Assembly (NCBI GenBank): GCA_015231965.1 | Contig: JADGAP010000009.1 | Coordinates: forward strand, 1 to 43,421 | From: Magnetococcales bacterium | GTDB lineage: Bacteria > Pseudomonadota > Magnetococcia > Magnetococcales > JADGAP01 | Direction of reading: 5' to 3' | Length of the DNA: 43,421 nucleotides | In this document: positions 32,922 to 41,018 of the stretch, one piece after another | Layout of the letters: each line of letters starts with the position of its first letter | Numbering within the stretch: position 1 is the first letter of the stretch | Position numbers and translations under genes: made by a program | The notes under the pieces: model-generated | The model's database searches: none | The model's input: the letters and a program-made list of their open reading frames with translations, nothing else | What the model was told of the DNA's origin: nothing

Positions 32922-33030
32922 CGAAAACCTCCTGGGTAACGTGTTGTACTCTAGAAATCCGACAGGATTACCAATAGTTAAACGAATGACGAACTTTTAT
33001 TTTTCAAAAATCGATCCAATAGGGACTGGG

Positions 33031-33348
33031 CTATTTCAACATTCCGTGAACACCATCCTGGGTCCAGCGCGTCGTGACCGTCGCCGCACAACAGAAGAAC
33101 CATAGGTGGGCGAAGCGGAACGGGAGGGGAAGCTCAGGAGGGGCGTTCCAGGTCGGACAGGGCGACGGCGGCACCGGATTCACCGTGCCGTTGGGGGCCT
33201 TCTTGGCGTCATCCGAACGGGTCCTGAATCGTCCATTATCGACGACCTTATTCTGAATCCCATATCGGGGGATGAGATTGCGATGAAGATACGCCACCCA
33301 CCTCGTCACCGCGATGGTGAGCCCAATGATCCCAAGGCGTTGGAACAT
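33031..33348 (-). pseudogene. 5' fragment of the 33437..34009 family with a degenerate 3' half
   Basis: MFQRLGIIGLTIAVTRWVAYLHRNLIPRYGIQNKVVDNGRFRTRSDDAKKAPNGT is nearly identical to MYRRLGIIGLTIAVMLWVAYLHRDLIPRYGIRNNVVDNGRFKKLSDDAKK; no similarity after that. Confidence 0.8.
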
Positions 33349-33436
33349 TATTGACTCCTTGTGGGCGTTGGCACCCATGGCTGGAAAGTATATTACTCTC
33401 GCAACGTCAATCCCATGGGACCAACCCTCCGGCGGA

Positions 33437-34009
33437 TCATCGCTTAATGGGCTCGCAATCAGGCGTCATGGTCGGAGCTAAAGGATCTCTTTTAGCATAC
33501 TTGAAATATTCTTCCTTGACCTCCTCGAGGGCGCCATGATCATCAATTGGTCCGCGCTCTTGAATGGCCACGTCAAGAAGGATTTCAAATATGGCATTGA
33601 CAACTACCTGATTATCCTCGCTGGAAATGCTTCCGCATGACGCCCATTGATAGCAAGACAAAGCGCCAAGCACGTGATAGAGATCTTTTTCTACATCGTT
33701 TAACTTGCAATTAAATTCATTAATAAATTTTGGAACCAAGACAGCGTCAGTCCGGGCCTTGATTTCGCGCACAAGACAATTTGTATATTCCCCCAATGGA
33801 ACCCTTGGGTTGTAAATGCCAAATTGTTTCTCCGCATCCTCCCGGCACTTGTTGATGACCTTCTTGGCGTCATCAGAAAGCTTTTTAAATCGCCCATTAT
33901 CGACGACATTATTCCGTATCCCATATCGGGGGATGAGGTCGCGATGAAGATACGCCACCCACAGCATCACCGCGATGGTGAGCCCAATGATCCCAAGGCG
34001 TCGGTACAT
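33437..34009 (-). CDS. Membrane-anchored Cys-containing protein, paralog A (candidate immunity or lysis-accessory protein)
   Basis: N-terminal TM; CREDAEKQFGIYNPRVPLGEYTNCLVREIKA...LSCYQWASCGSISSEDNQVVVNAIFEILLDVAIQERGPIDD. Confidence 0.7.
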   Translation of the reverse strand: MYRRLGIIGLTIAVMLWVAYLHRDLIPRYGIRNNVVDNGRFKKLSDDAKKVINKCREDAEKQFGIYNPRVPLGEYTNCLVREIKARTDAVLVPKFINEFNCKLNDVEKDLYHVLGALSCYQWASCGSISSEDNQVVVNAIFEILLDVAIQERGPIDDHGALEEVKEEYFKYAKRDPLAPTMTPDCEPIKR

Positions 34010-34089
34010 TTTTTGGCTCCTGGAGAGCTCCCGAATCATCGGCCCGATTGGAAAAAAGTTCATTATTCGCTCAATGAAAATCAACAAGA

Positions 34090-34647
34090 CTATTCCGCGG
34101 GTTCCAAGGGTTCTGGAAGCCAATCAGGGTGCTTTTTGTCCCACTCTGTTCTCTTGATTAACATCGTCTCATCATCCAAGCTGGCTTTCCGCTCCAAAAT
34201 CATGGCATCCAACAGATTCTCATAGATTTGACCAGACCGCTCCCCTTGATACACTGAAATAATGCTGCCACAGTGAAAATCATCATCGCAATAGATGCTA
34301 TTAATCAGTTCTCCCATGGCATGATCGAATTTCCATAAAGCTGTTTTAAACCTCTTCTCTCCAGTCGGAGTCTTGATCAGATAAGCCGTTGCTCGGATTT
34401 CCCTCACAAGGCATTGAACATAATGTCCCAAAACAATTTGGGGCGCATGATTGCTATGATTTTCATCGGTATCCTTTCGGCATCGCTCAATCGCCGCCTT
34501 GCCGTCCGCCGTGATGGCAAGGTACTTCTTCTCCTCTGGACTGGAAAATTGGCAAAATGGAATAATATTTCCATAACAAAGCAGTGCGATTGTCGATGCC
34601 AGAACCAATACATTAATGCCTGTCCAATAGAAACAGCGTCTGTTCAC
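34090..34647 (-). CDS. Membrane-anchored Cys-containing protein, paralog B (candidate immunity or lysis-accessory protein)
   Basis: N-terminal TM; CRKDTDENHSNHAPQIVLGHYVQCLVREIRA...YCDDDFHCGSIISVYQGERSGQIYENLLDAMILERKASLDD aligns with paralog A. Confidence 0.72.
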   Translation of the reverse strand: MNRRCFYWTGINVLVLASTIALLCYGNIIPFCQFSSPEEKKYLAITADGKAAIERCRKDTDENHSNHAPQIVLGHYVQCLVREIRATAYLIKTPTGEKRFKTALWKFDHAMGELINSIYCDDDFHCGSIISVYQGERSGQIYENLLDAMILERKASLDDETMLIKRTEWDKKHPDWLPEPLEPAE

Positions 34648-34727
34648 TTCAGTCTCTCCCGAAAACAGGGTGCCGGGTCAACCGGCACCCTTGAAGAACT
34701 TGGGCTTACTCCGACTACGAGAAGCGT

Positions 34728-35384
34728 TCAGCGAAACGTCGTATAGCGATTCATCCCTTGATGCTCGTTGCCCTTTCCCGCCGGAAAGAGCCGTTCCCGA
34801 GCCGTGGCCATGGCGGATCGGAACCCTGCAAGCTTCGTCGGCTGCGCCGTGACCGTGAGAATATTATTCCAAGTTTCCTTGGACATTCCTCCTGGTTTTT
34901 GGCTGCTAACCGACCCAAGATTCCACAGGGATAAACCATGCTGATAAACCCACTCGGCTCCACCGGGCGTGTACTGGAACGCGATATCTGCGACAGCGGC
35001 AGCGGTTTTATCATCTCCCAACCGGCTGAAGATGCTATGCCCTCCGAAACGTCCCAGCACCTCGTCGAAATACGCCCGATAAAATCGCGCCCGATCATTG
35101 AAGGTCAGATCGGCCGGACCCGTGATGCTGTGATCCGGGGTAAACTTTCCCTGCCCGATCATTGCCTGCAACATACCAGGATCAATTCCGCTGGCCGTTC
35201 CCTTGTCACCAACCCGAAGCCCCCCCTCGACTCCAAAGAGCATCATGTAGATATACTTCTCCCGCGCCGTGAGGTCAGGAAACTCCTCTTCCAGCGCGGC
35301 GGCGAAGGCGTTCCATACTTCCTGGGTCACATCCCGCCGGGCCACCACGAGGGGCGGCATTTCCGGGGTGGGGAGCCGCGCCAC
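34728..35384 (-). CDS. GH108/TtsA-like muramidase domain protein (GTG start; N-terminus uncertain)
   Basis: LTAREKYIYMMLFGVEGGLRVGDKGTASGIDPGMLQAMI (EGG catalytic context), later DKTAAAVADIAFQYTPGGAEWVYQHGLS resembling the peptidoglycan-binding region. Confidence 0.6.
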   Translation of the reverse strand: MARLPTPEMPPLVVARRDVTQEVWNAFAAALEEEFPDLTAREKYIYMMLFGVEGGLRVGDKGTASGIDPGMLQAMIGQGKFTPDHSITGPADLTFNDRARFYRAYFDEVLGRFGGHSIFSRLGDDKTAAAVADIAFQYTPGGAEWVYQHGLSLWNLGSVSSQKPGGMSKETWNNILTVTAQPTKLAGFRSAMATARERLFPAGKGNEHQGMNRYTTFR

Positions 35385-35554
35385 GGGCGTCTGCCCGCTA
35401 GTCGGGGAGAGGGCGCCCGATCCGCCGCCGCCGCCGAGGGGCGAGGCACCGCCGGTGCGGCTGTATTGTCCGTTGTGGTCATCGTAGGGTTGGCAGCGTC
35501 CCCCGGCCGCCGGGCTTGCAGTCGCTCATCCAGGTTCTCCCAGGGGCGTTGAGG

Positions 35555-35614
35555 CGCGAGGGAACCCCAAGGTTCCTTCGCGGGCGCTTCCTCCGCCCCC
35601 AGGGAGGAAGCGCC
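35555..35614. repeat. Two adjacent 12-bp-stem hairpins
   Basis: CGCGAGGGAACC-ccaa-GGTTCCTTCGCG (one G-T) then GGCGCTTCCTCC-gcccccag-GGAGGAAGCGCC (perfect). Confidence 0.85.
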
Positions 35615-35715
35615 ATGGTAGATTAAAAGGTTTGGGATGTGAAACGGTTCATGGATTGGAACCGCCCTGACGCCCGCGCTCCCCGTTTCGCCCCGGAACT
35701 TTCAGGGCGGCGGCC

Positions 35716-36156
35716 TCATCGGAAGGGCACCGCCGCCCCGCTGGACCGGCTGGGGCGGGCGTTGGTTTCCGTTGTGTTGAGGATGTAATAGATGCGCCGC
35801 TCGGTCAGACCATAGGTCTTGGCCAGGAGGCGCACCGGGGTTCCCCCGTCGTAAAGTTGCACGATCTCCCGATCCCGCAGCCGTCGCCGCACCCCGTCGG
35901 CCCGAGGAACTTCCAGCACCTCGCCGCCGAAGAGATGGCAAAACCGGCGCATCGCCTCCCAGCCCAGGCAGGCGGCCAAGGGGTGATCGGGTCGGGAGCG
36001 GCGGGGCACGCGCACCCGGGAGCCGGCGTAGTGGCGCACCAGGGCGGACACCGCCTCCAATCCCACCAACCCCGCCACCTCCTGCAACGAGCGGGGCAGC
36101 ACGTCAAAATGGATCCCCAAGGCTTCGTCCATCGGTTTCACCCATTCCCGCATCAT
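35716..36156 (-). CDS. Mor-like (Mu middle-operon regulator) transcription activator
   Basis: LPRSLQEVAGLVGLEAVSALVRHYAGSRVRVPRRSRPDHPLAACLGWEAMRRFCHLFGGEVLEVPRADGVRRRLRDREIVQLYDGGTPVRLLAKTYGLTERRIYYIL. Confidence 0.85.
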   Translation of the reverse strand: MMREWVKPMDEALGIHFDVLPRSLQEVAGLVGLEAVSALVRHYAGSRVRVPRRSRPDHPLAACLGWEAMRRFCHLFGGEVLEVPRADGVRRRLRDREIVQLYDGGTPVRLLAKTYGLTERRIYYILNTTETNARPSRSSGAAVPFR

Positions 36157-36470
36157 GGTTCGTCCTCCGCGAATCCTCGCGTTCCGCCCAGGACGCCGCT
36201 CCGCAACCGCAGGATGGCTTGGCGCAGGGTGAGCCGCCGCGCCGCCGCCCGTTCCGCCGCCCTTCCCCCGGGGCGTCGGGGGGCAGGGCCGCACCCGACG
36301 CAGCGTAAGAGGGAGAGGAGGACGGTGGGACGGACGCCGCCAGTCGGTAGGCCAGCGCCTGGAGATACACCAGACCCATGGCCTCCCCCTTCCCCCATCT
36401 TCTCTTCCCCATCCGCCATTGGATCCATCGATGAACGCGCCATCTCTCCCCCCTCTTCCCGCCGTTTCAT
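36153..36470 (-). CDS. Small phage-module protein of unknown function
   Basis: 105 aa ORF bounded by ATGA overlaps on both sides (Gam stop/start at 36467-36470; stop/Mor start at 36153-36156), consistent with translational coupling. Confidence 0.5.
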   Translation of the reverse strand: MKRREEGGEMARSSMDPMADGEEKMGEGGGHGSGVSPGAGLPTGGVRPTVLLSLLRCVGCGPAPRRPGGRAAERAAARRLTLRQAILRLRSGVLGGTRGFAEDEP

Positions 36471-36997
36471 TCCGCCGCTTCCTTTTCATCCAAAGGAATG
36501 GGATAGGCCTTGAGTTCGTACCAAAACCGATCCCGTTCCACCCGACGCACCCCCACCTGGGCCAGACGATCCTCCGTCCAGCGCCGCAGCGCCCCCCGAT
36601 TCACCTCCACCCGCATCCGCAACCCCTCGCTCAGGCCCAGGCCGTGCAACCGGGCCGCCACCTCGTTCCACCCCTGACGCACCGGCTCCACCTCCCGCGC
36701 CCGGCGAAAACCCAGGCCGCCATGGGTCAGCGCCACGCTACGACGACCGGTGAACATCTCCGCCTTGCGGCTCAAGGCCAACGCCGCCAGGGATTGTTCC
36801 AAGCGCGCCATCTCCCGATTCAGGGGCTCGGCTTGCACCTCCTGGCGGCGGCGCGCCTCGGCCATGGTTTGCTGGAGCTCTTCCTCCAGCTCGCTCAAGC
36901 GTCGTCGAAGGTCGCTCAACCCGCGCAACAGCCGATCCGCCTCTTCCCAGGGGGGGTCATCCCCCGTCGTTTCCGGTATACTCCCCATGTTCGCCAT
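36467..36997 (-). CDS. Mu Gam-like host-nuclease inhibitor
   Basis: ADRLLRGLSDLRRRLSELEEELQQTMAEARRRQEVQAEPLNREMARLEQSLAALALSRKAEMFTGRRSVALTHGGLGFRRAREV...GLRMRVEVNRGAL. Confidence 0.8.
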   Translation of the reverse strand: MANMGSIPETTGDDPPWEEADRLLRGLSDLRRRLSELEEELQQTMAEARRRQEVQAEPLNREMARLEQSLAALALSRKAEMFTGRRSVALTHGGLGFRRAREVEPVRQGWNEVAARLHGLGLSEGLRMRVEVNRGALRRWTEDRLAQVGVRRVERDRFWYELKAYPIPLDEKEAAE

Positions 36998-37028
36998 TTT
37001 TGGTCTCCAATCCCGTGGTCTTCCAATT

Positions 37029-37259
37029 TCCGAACCGACCGATTTTTTCCGAACGCCCCGAACCGGTTGAACAGACGGGGAAAAGCAGAGTAGGATGGTC
37101 CGGGATGGCCGCTCGCCCGTTCGGAAATTTCCGGACATGTTCGGCGATTGCCGTTCGGAAGTCAAGAATCAACGCGCTATATCCGAACCTTGCCTGTGTG
37201 CAAGTTCGGAAATATGGGGAAAATGGATGGAGGATTCGGAATTTCATGGAGGAGTTCGG
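37029..37259. promoter_or_regulatory. Cluster of operator-like sites (consensus GTTCGGAA / TTCCGAAC)
   Basis: Sites read at 37029, 37048, 37119, 37139, 37153, 37181, 37204, 37234 and 37254, lying between divergent gam-like and repressor genes and into the repressor 5' end. Confidence 0.65.
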
Positions 37260-37955
37260 TTTACCGACTCTTCCCGGGATCAGATCGCGCCGGGGTTTGG
37301 CGAACGGCTGCGCCGCGCCATCGGTCACGAGCCGGAAAGCTCCTTTGGGACTCGGGTGGGCATCCCCAAGGCGACCCTGTCGGAAATTCTCAACGGGGTG
37401 AACACGCCCCGCACCCCGACCTTGTACAAAATCGCCCGCCACACCGACATCTCCCTCAACTGGTTGCTCACCGGCAAGGGGGCGGAGCGGGTGAGCCACG
37501 TCTCCCGGGCGGAGGAGAACGAGGAGCGGTATCTTTCCGACTTCACCCTGGTGCCGCGCTACGAGGTGACGGCGGCGGCGGGGCCGGGATTCCACGTGCG
37601 TAGCGAGCGAGTGGTGACCCGGTTGGCCTTCAAGACCAGTTGGGTCATGGGGGTCATGGGGTTGGATCCCGACCGGCTGGCCTTGGTGGGGGTGGAGGGG
37701 GACAGCATGGAACCCTCGCTCAAGGATGGGGATATCCTGTTGCTGGACATGAGGGATCAGCAGGTGCGCAACGACGCCATTTATGTGTTGCGACGGGAGG
37801 ACGCCCTCATCGCCAAACGGCTGCAACGGGGGTACGATGGATCGGTGATCATCAAGAGCGACAATCCCGTCTATGAGCGGGAGGTGGTTCCCGAGGCCAT
37901 GGCCGACTGTTTGCAGATCATCGGTCGAGTGGTGTGGGCCGGCAGGCGGTTGTAA
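37227..37955 (+). CDS. Phage CI-like repressor (HTH + S24/LexA-like peptidase)
   Basis: FGERLRRAIGHEPESSFGTRVGIPKATLSEILNGVNTPRTPTLYKIARHTDISLNWLLTGKG; LALVGVEGDSMEPSLKDGDILLLDMRDQQVRNDAIYVLRREDALIAKRLQR. Start codon uncertain (37095 also possible). Confidence 0.9.
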   Translation: MEDSEFHGGVRFTDSSRDQIAPGFGERLRRAIGHEPESSFGTRVGIPKATLSEILNGVNTPRTPTLYKIARHTDISLNWLLTGKGAERVSHVSRAEENEERYLSDFTLVPRYEVTAAAGPGFHVRSERVVTRLAFKTSWVMGVMGLDPDRLALVGVEGDSMEPSLKDGDILLLDMRDQQVRNDAIYVLRREDALIAKRLQRGYDGSVIIKSDNPVYEREVVPEAMADCLQIIGRVVWAGRRL

Positions 37956-38001
37956 AATTCCAACGTTTCCCCTCAACCCTCGACCCCGGTCCGCCCACGC
38001 C

Positions 38002-39828
38002 ATGTTCCCGACCCTCGCCCCGCCCCGTCCGGCTTACTGGTTTCGCCTGTTGGTGGCCCGTTCCGACCTTCCGGCGGCCATTCGCGCCCTGGCGGCGTTG
38101 CGGGTGGTGGAGCTGGAAACCACGCCCCTGGCGGCCCGTCCCACCCTCTCCCCGACCCTGGCCGAGGGGTTGGCCCGGTATCGCCAATTTTCCGAACGCT
38201 ATCGCGCCTTTTGGCCCGAACCTTCGCCCCACGCCCCCCGGGATTTTTGTCAGCCGGAGCCGGAAAACCGTCTCGCCGCCATTTTGGAAGCCCTGGAACA
38301 GTGGCGATTGCAAGCCGATCCTCTGATCGAGCAGTGGCGCTCCCTGAGCGCCCTGCGTTGGGAGCTTTCCCTCTATTCCGAACTGTTGGAAAGCCTGGGA
38401 GGGGGATCCCTGGACCTGCCCCGGCTGCGGGATGCCCCCGGGATGGCGTTGCAGACCGCGTTGTTGGCGCAACCGGCGGATCAGCCCTCGCCTCCCGAGG
38501 GGGAGGGGCGTTTGATGCGGCGCATTTCCGGTCCGCACCATCATTTTCTGGTGGTGGTGGGAACGCCGGAGGCCATCGCCGCCCTGGAAGAGGAGATGAA
38601 CTCCGGGCGGCGGTTAATCATTCCCTCATGGCTCACCCAGGCGGGGGATGCTCAACTTCCTCGTTTGAAGGCGGAGGGGATTCACTGCCGGGGGGAGTTG
38701 GGGCGGGTGGAGGCGGAGCTGAATATTTTGGCCCAGCGGTGTGGTTTGGCGGAGCGGATTCGGGTGGCGGCGCGGTTGCAGTGGTTTTACGACACGGTGC
38801 GGGAGGCCCCCGCCAGCGACTCCCTGGCCTGGATCACCGGCTGGACCGCCGCTCCCACCCCCGAGGCGTTGGAAGAGCCCCTGGCCCAGGCGGGGGTGCG
38901 GGGGATCGTCGCCTTTGCTCCCGGAGGGGCGCTGCCCAATCCGCCGATGATTCAGAATAATCCTCGTTGGGCCGTTCCTTTTGAACTATTCCCCCGGTTG
39001 TTGGGAACGCCCGGGCGTTTCGAGGCGGACCCTTCGCCGCTGTTGGCGGGATTGGTTCCGCTGCTTTTTGGCTACATGTTCGGTGATGTGGGACAGGGAG
39101 CGGTGTTGGCGGCGGTGGGGTGGATGATGCGGCGGCGTTTCGCTCAGGCGTGGTTGCTGGTCGCCGGGGGGATTTCCGCCATGGGGTTTGGGTGGTTGTT
39201 CGGCAGCGTGTTTTGTCTGGAGGATTGGATCCCCGCCCTGTGGACCCATCCTTTGAGCCATCCCTTGATGATTCTGGGGGTTCCCCTGGGGTTGGGGGCG
39301 GGGGTGATTGGCGGCGGCATGGCCCTGGCGGGACTTCAGGCGGCGTGGCGCGGCGCGTGGCCCCGTTGGGTGGCCCACGAGGGGGGATGGGCGGTGATTT
39401 ACGTCGGGCTGTTGATGGCCTTTCACGCCCCGCTACGGCCCCTGGCGGCGGTTTTGGCGACGGCGGGGGTGGCGGCCCTGATGTTCGGTCACGCCCGTCA
39501 TGAGGGACTCAAGGGGGTGCTTGTCGCCTTGGGACATCTGCCAGAGACTTTATTGCAACTGGCGGTCAACACCCTCTCTTTCAGTCGGGTGGGAGCTTTT
39601 GCCCTGGCCCATGCCGGATTGGCTCAGGCGGTGGTCGCCCTGGCTCAATTGGCCGGGGAGGGGGTGGGATATGGGCTTACCCTCGTGATCGGCAATCTGC
39701 TCATTTTGCTATTGGAGGGGTTGGTGGTGGGGGTGCAGACCACTCGGTTGGTGTTGTTTGAATTTTTCATCCGTTTTTTGCGCGGCGAGGGGCGTTCTTT
39801 TCGGCCTCTTACCGCCCCGCCATTTTAG
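38002..39828 (+). CDS. V-type ATPase subunit I (a/116-kDa family)
   Basis: Long N-terminal soluble region, then NPRWAVPFELFPRLLGTPGRFEADPSPLLAGLVPLLFGYMFGDVGQGAVLAAVGWMM and TLSFSRVGAFALAHAGLAQAV. Confidence 0.9.
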   Translation: MFPTLAPPRPAYWFRLLVARSDLPAAIRALAALRVVELETTPLAARPTLSPTLAEGLARYRQFSERYRAFWPEPSPHAPRDFCQPEPENRLAAILEALEQWRLQADPLIEQWRSLSALRWELSLYSELLESLGGGSLDLPRLRDAPGMALQTALLAQPADQPSPPEGEGRLMRRISGPHHHFLVVVGTPEAIAALEEEMNSGRRLIIPSWLTQAGDAQLPRLKAEGIHCRGELGRVEAELNILAQRCGLAERIRVAARLQWFYDTVREAPASDSLAWITGWTAAPTPEALEEPLAQAGVRGIVAFAPGGALPNPPMIQNNPRWAVPFELFPRLLGTPGRFEADPSPLLAGLVPLLFGYMFGDVGQGAVLAAVGWMMRRRFAQAWLLVAGGISAMGFGWLFGSVFCLEDWIPALWTHPLSHPLMILGVPLGLGAGVIGGGMALAGLQAAWRGAWPRWVAHEGGWAVIYVGLLMAFHAPLRPLAAVLATAGVAALMFGHARHEGLKGVLVALGHLPETLLQLAVNTLSFSRVGAFALAHAGLAQAVVALAQLAGEGVGYGLTLVIGNLLILLLEGLVVGVQTTRLVLFEFFIRFLRGEGRSFRPLTAPPF

Positions 39829-39948
39829 GCGTACATGGTTGTTCCAATGAGAAATTATGCATACTGGACAAGACGCGGACTCTTGAACCCGGATTGATCA
39901 TTAGATATGAAGATTGCTTTTATAAGCTGAAAAAGGTGAAGGGGGGTA

Positions 39949-39976
39949 TTGGGGGGACAGTTCCCTGTCCCCCCAA
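39949..39976. repeat. Perfect G/C hairpin
   Basis: TTGGGGGGACAG-ttcc-CTGTCCCCCCAA. Confidence 0.85.
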
Positions 39977-39984
39977 GGTCTTGA

Positions 39985-40089
39985 TTTTGACTTTGTTTTT
40001 TAGGCGCGCTTTCAAGTGAAGCCGAAGCGTCTTCTGCTTCGGCGCAGCGCGCCCAATCGTTGCCGCAGGCAACCAGATTTTCACGGAAC
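39985..40089 (-). repeat. Structured double-hairpin repeat, copy 1 (inverted relative to copy 2)
   Basis: Reverse strand GTTCCGTGAAAATCTGGTTGCCTGCGGCAACGATTGGGCGCGCTGCGCCGAAGCAGAAGACGCTTCGGCTTCACTTGAAAGCGCGCCTAAAAA. Confidence 0.85.
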
Positions 40090-40638
40090 TCATCCCATGG
40101 TTGCGGAAACACCGAATTTTGGGAAATCCGACAAACATGCCCTTTGCATGGCAAACTTCCCTGACCTCCCGCTCTCGCCTCCTCCCGACCTGCTTTCTCT
40201 TTTCTGTTCTTTAAAGAAATTAAAAGATAGTAGAAACAGTAGTCGCCGCCCGAACCTGTGGAGCAAATGGGCATCCTTTTGAATCTGAATGATAATTTTT
40301 AATAAAAGACTGTGAGAAAGCGGCGGACGATCCCCCGGTCAACCTGGGGAGGAATCGGGAACATCCCCTCTCCCCACGATTTGTTCCACAATCCGCCCCG
40401 GTTTCCCACCCCCTTTTCACAGCCCCCGCGCCCCCCCATGGGGATGATCTTTCCTCCAAGCGAGGCGGTGAGGGGCTTTCCTCCATCTTCCGGGTGTGGA
40501 TGAGGCACCCGCCAATCCCTCCCCCCTGTCAAGGAGACGCCGCATCGGCCGCCGTGGCATCTTGTTGAGGTGGGGCGCTTGCCTTATCTTGGGCGGAGCG
40601 GGGATGAAGCTTGGGGAAGATCGCGCCGCCAAGGTAGG

Positions 40639-40724
40639 TTTTCGTGGAAAAGTAGAGTTCCATGTAAGAAGTGGGGTTCCGTGGGAAAATAGGGTTCCAT
40701 GGAAAAGTAGGGTTCCGTGAAAAT
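40639..40724 (+). repeat. Imperfect 18-19 bp tandem array (about 5 units)
   Basis: TTTTCGTGGAAAAGTAGAG|TTCCATGTAAGAAGTGGGG|TTCCGTGGGAAAATAGGG|TTCCATGGAAAAGTAGGG|TTCCGTGAAAATC. Confidence 0.8.
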
Positions 40725-40806
40725 CTGGTCGCCTTCGGCGACTAATGGGCGCGCTGCGCCGAAGCAAAAAGCGCTTCGGCTTCTCTTGAAAGCGCGCCTA
40801 AAAAAC
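40712..40806 (+). repeat. Structured double-hairpin repeat, copy 2
   Basis: GTTCCGTGAAAATCTGGTCGCCTTCGGCGACTAATGGGCGCGCTGCGCCGAAGCAAAAAGCGCTTCGGCTTCTCTTGAAAGCGCGCCTAAAAAA. Confidence 0.85.
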
Positions 40807-40809
40807 TGC

Positions 40810-40848
40810 AAAGTCAAAAGCGAAAGTCAAAAGCGAAAGTCAAAACCG
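40810..40848 (+). repeat. 13-bp tandem repeat x3
   Basis: AAAGTCAAAAGCG / AAAGTCAAAAGCG / AAAGTCAAAACCG. Confidence 0.9.
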
Positions 40849-40891
40849 TAGGGCTCTGCCCTACAACCCGCCAGGGCAATGATTGCCCTGG
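40848..40891. repeat. Two adjacent hairpins
   Basis: GTAGGGC-tct-GCCCTAC and CCAGGGCAA-tga-TTGCCCTGG. Confidence 0.85.
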
Positions 40892-41018
40892 ACCCGCAGT
40901 CGCAAAAGCGAGAGTGCTGAAATAGTTACAGCACCACTCAAAACGCCAGGACATTCCGCCGCGAAGACGGAACAACACCCTGGACTCACGGACGCAATCA
41001 TTGAGGGGGACGGAATCC

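Noticed and set aside
40016-40282. Shared peptide RRSAP..CRRQPDFHGT in ORFs at 40016, 40417 and 16456 upstream region
   Set aside because: Arises from the structured nucleotide repeat read in one frame; paired-base changes favour folding rather than coding selection.
40639-40848. Possible CRISPR-like array
   Set aside because: Units of 13 and 18-19 bp with no unique spacers and no cas genes; simple tandem repeats instead.
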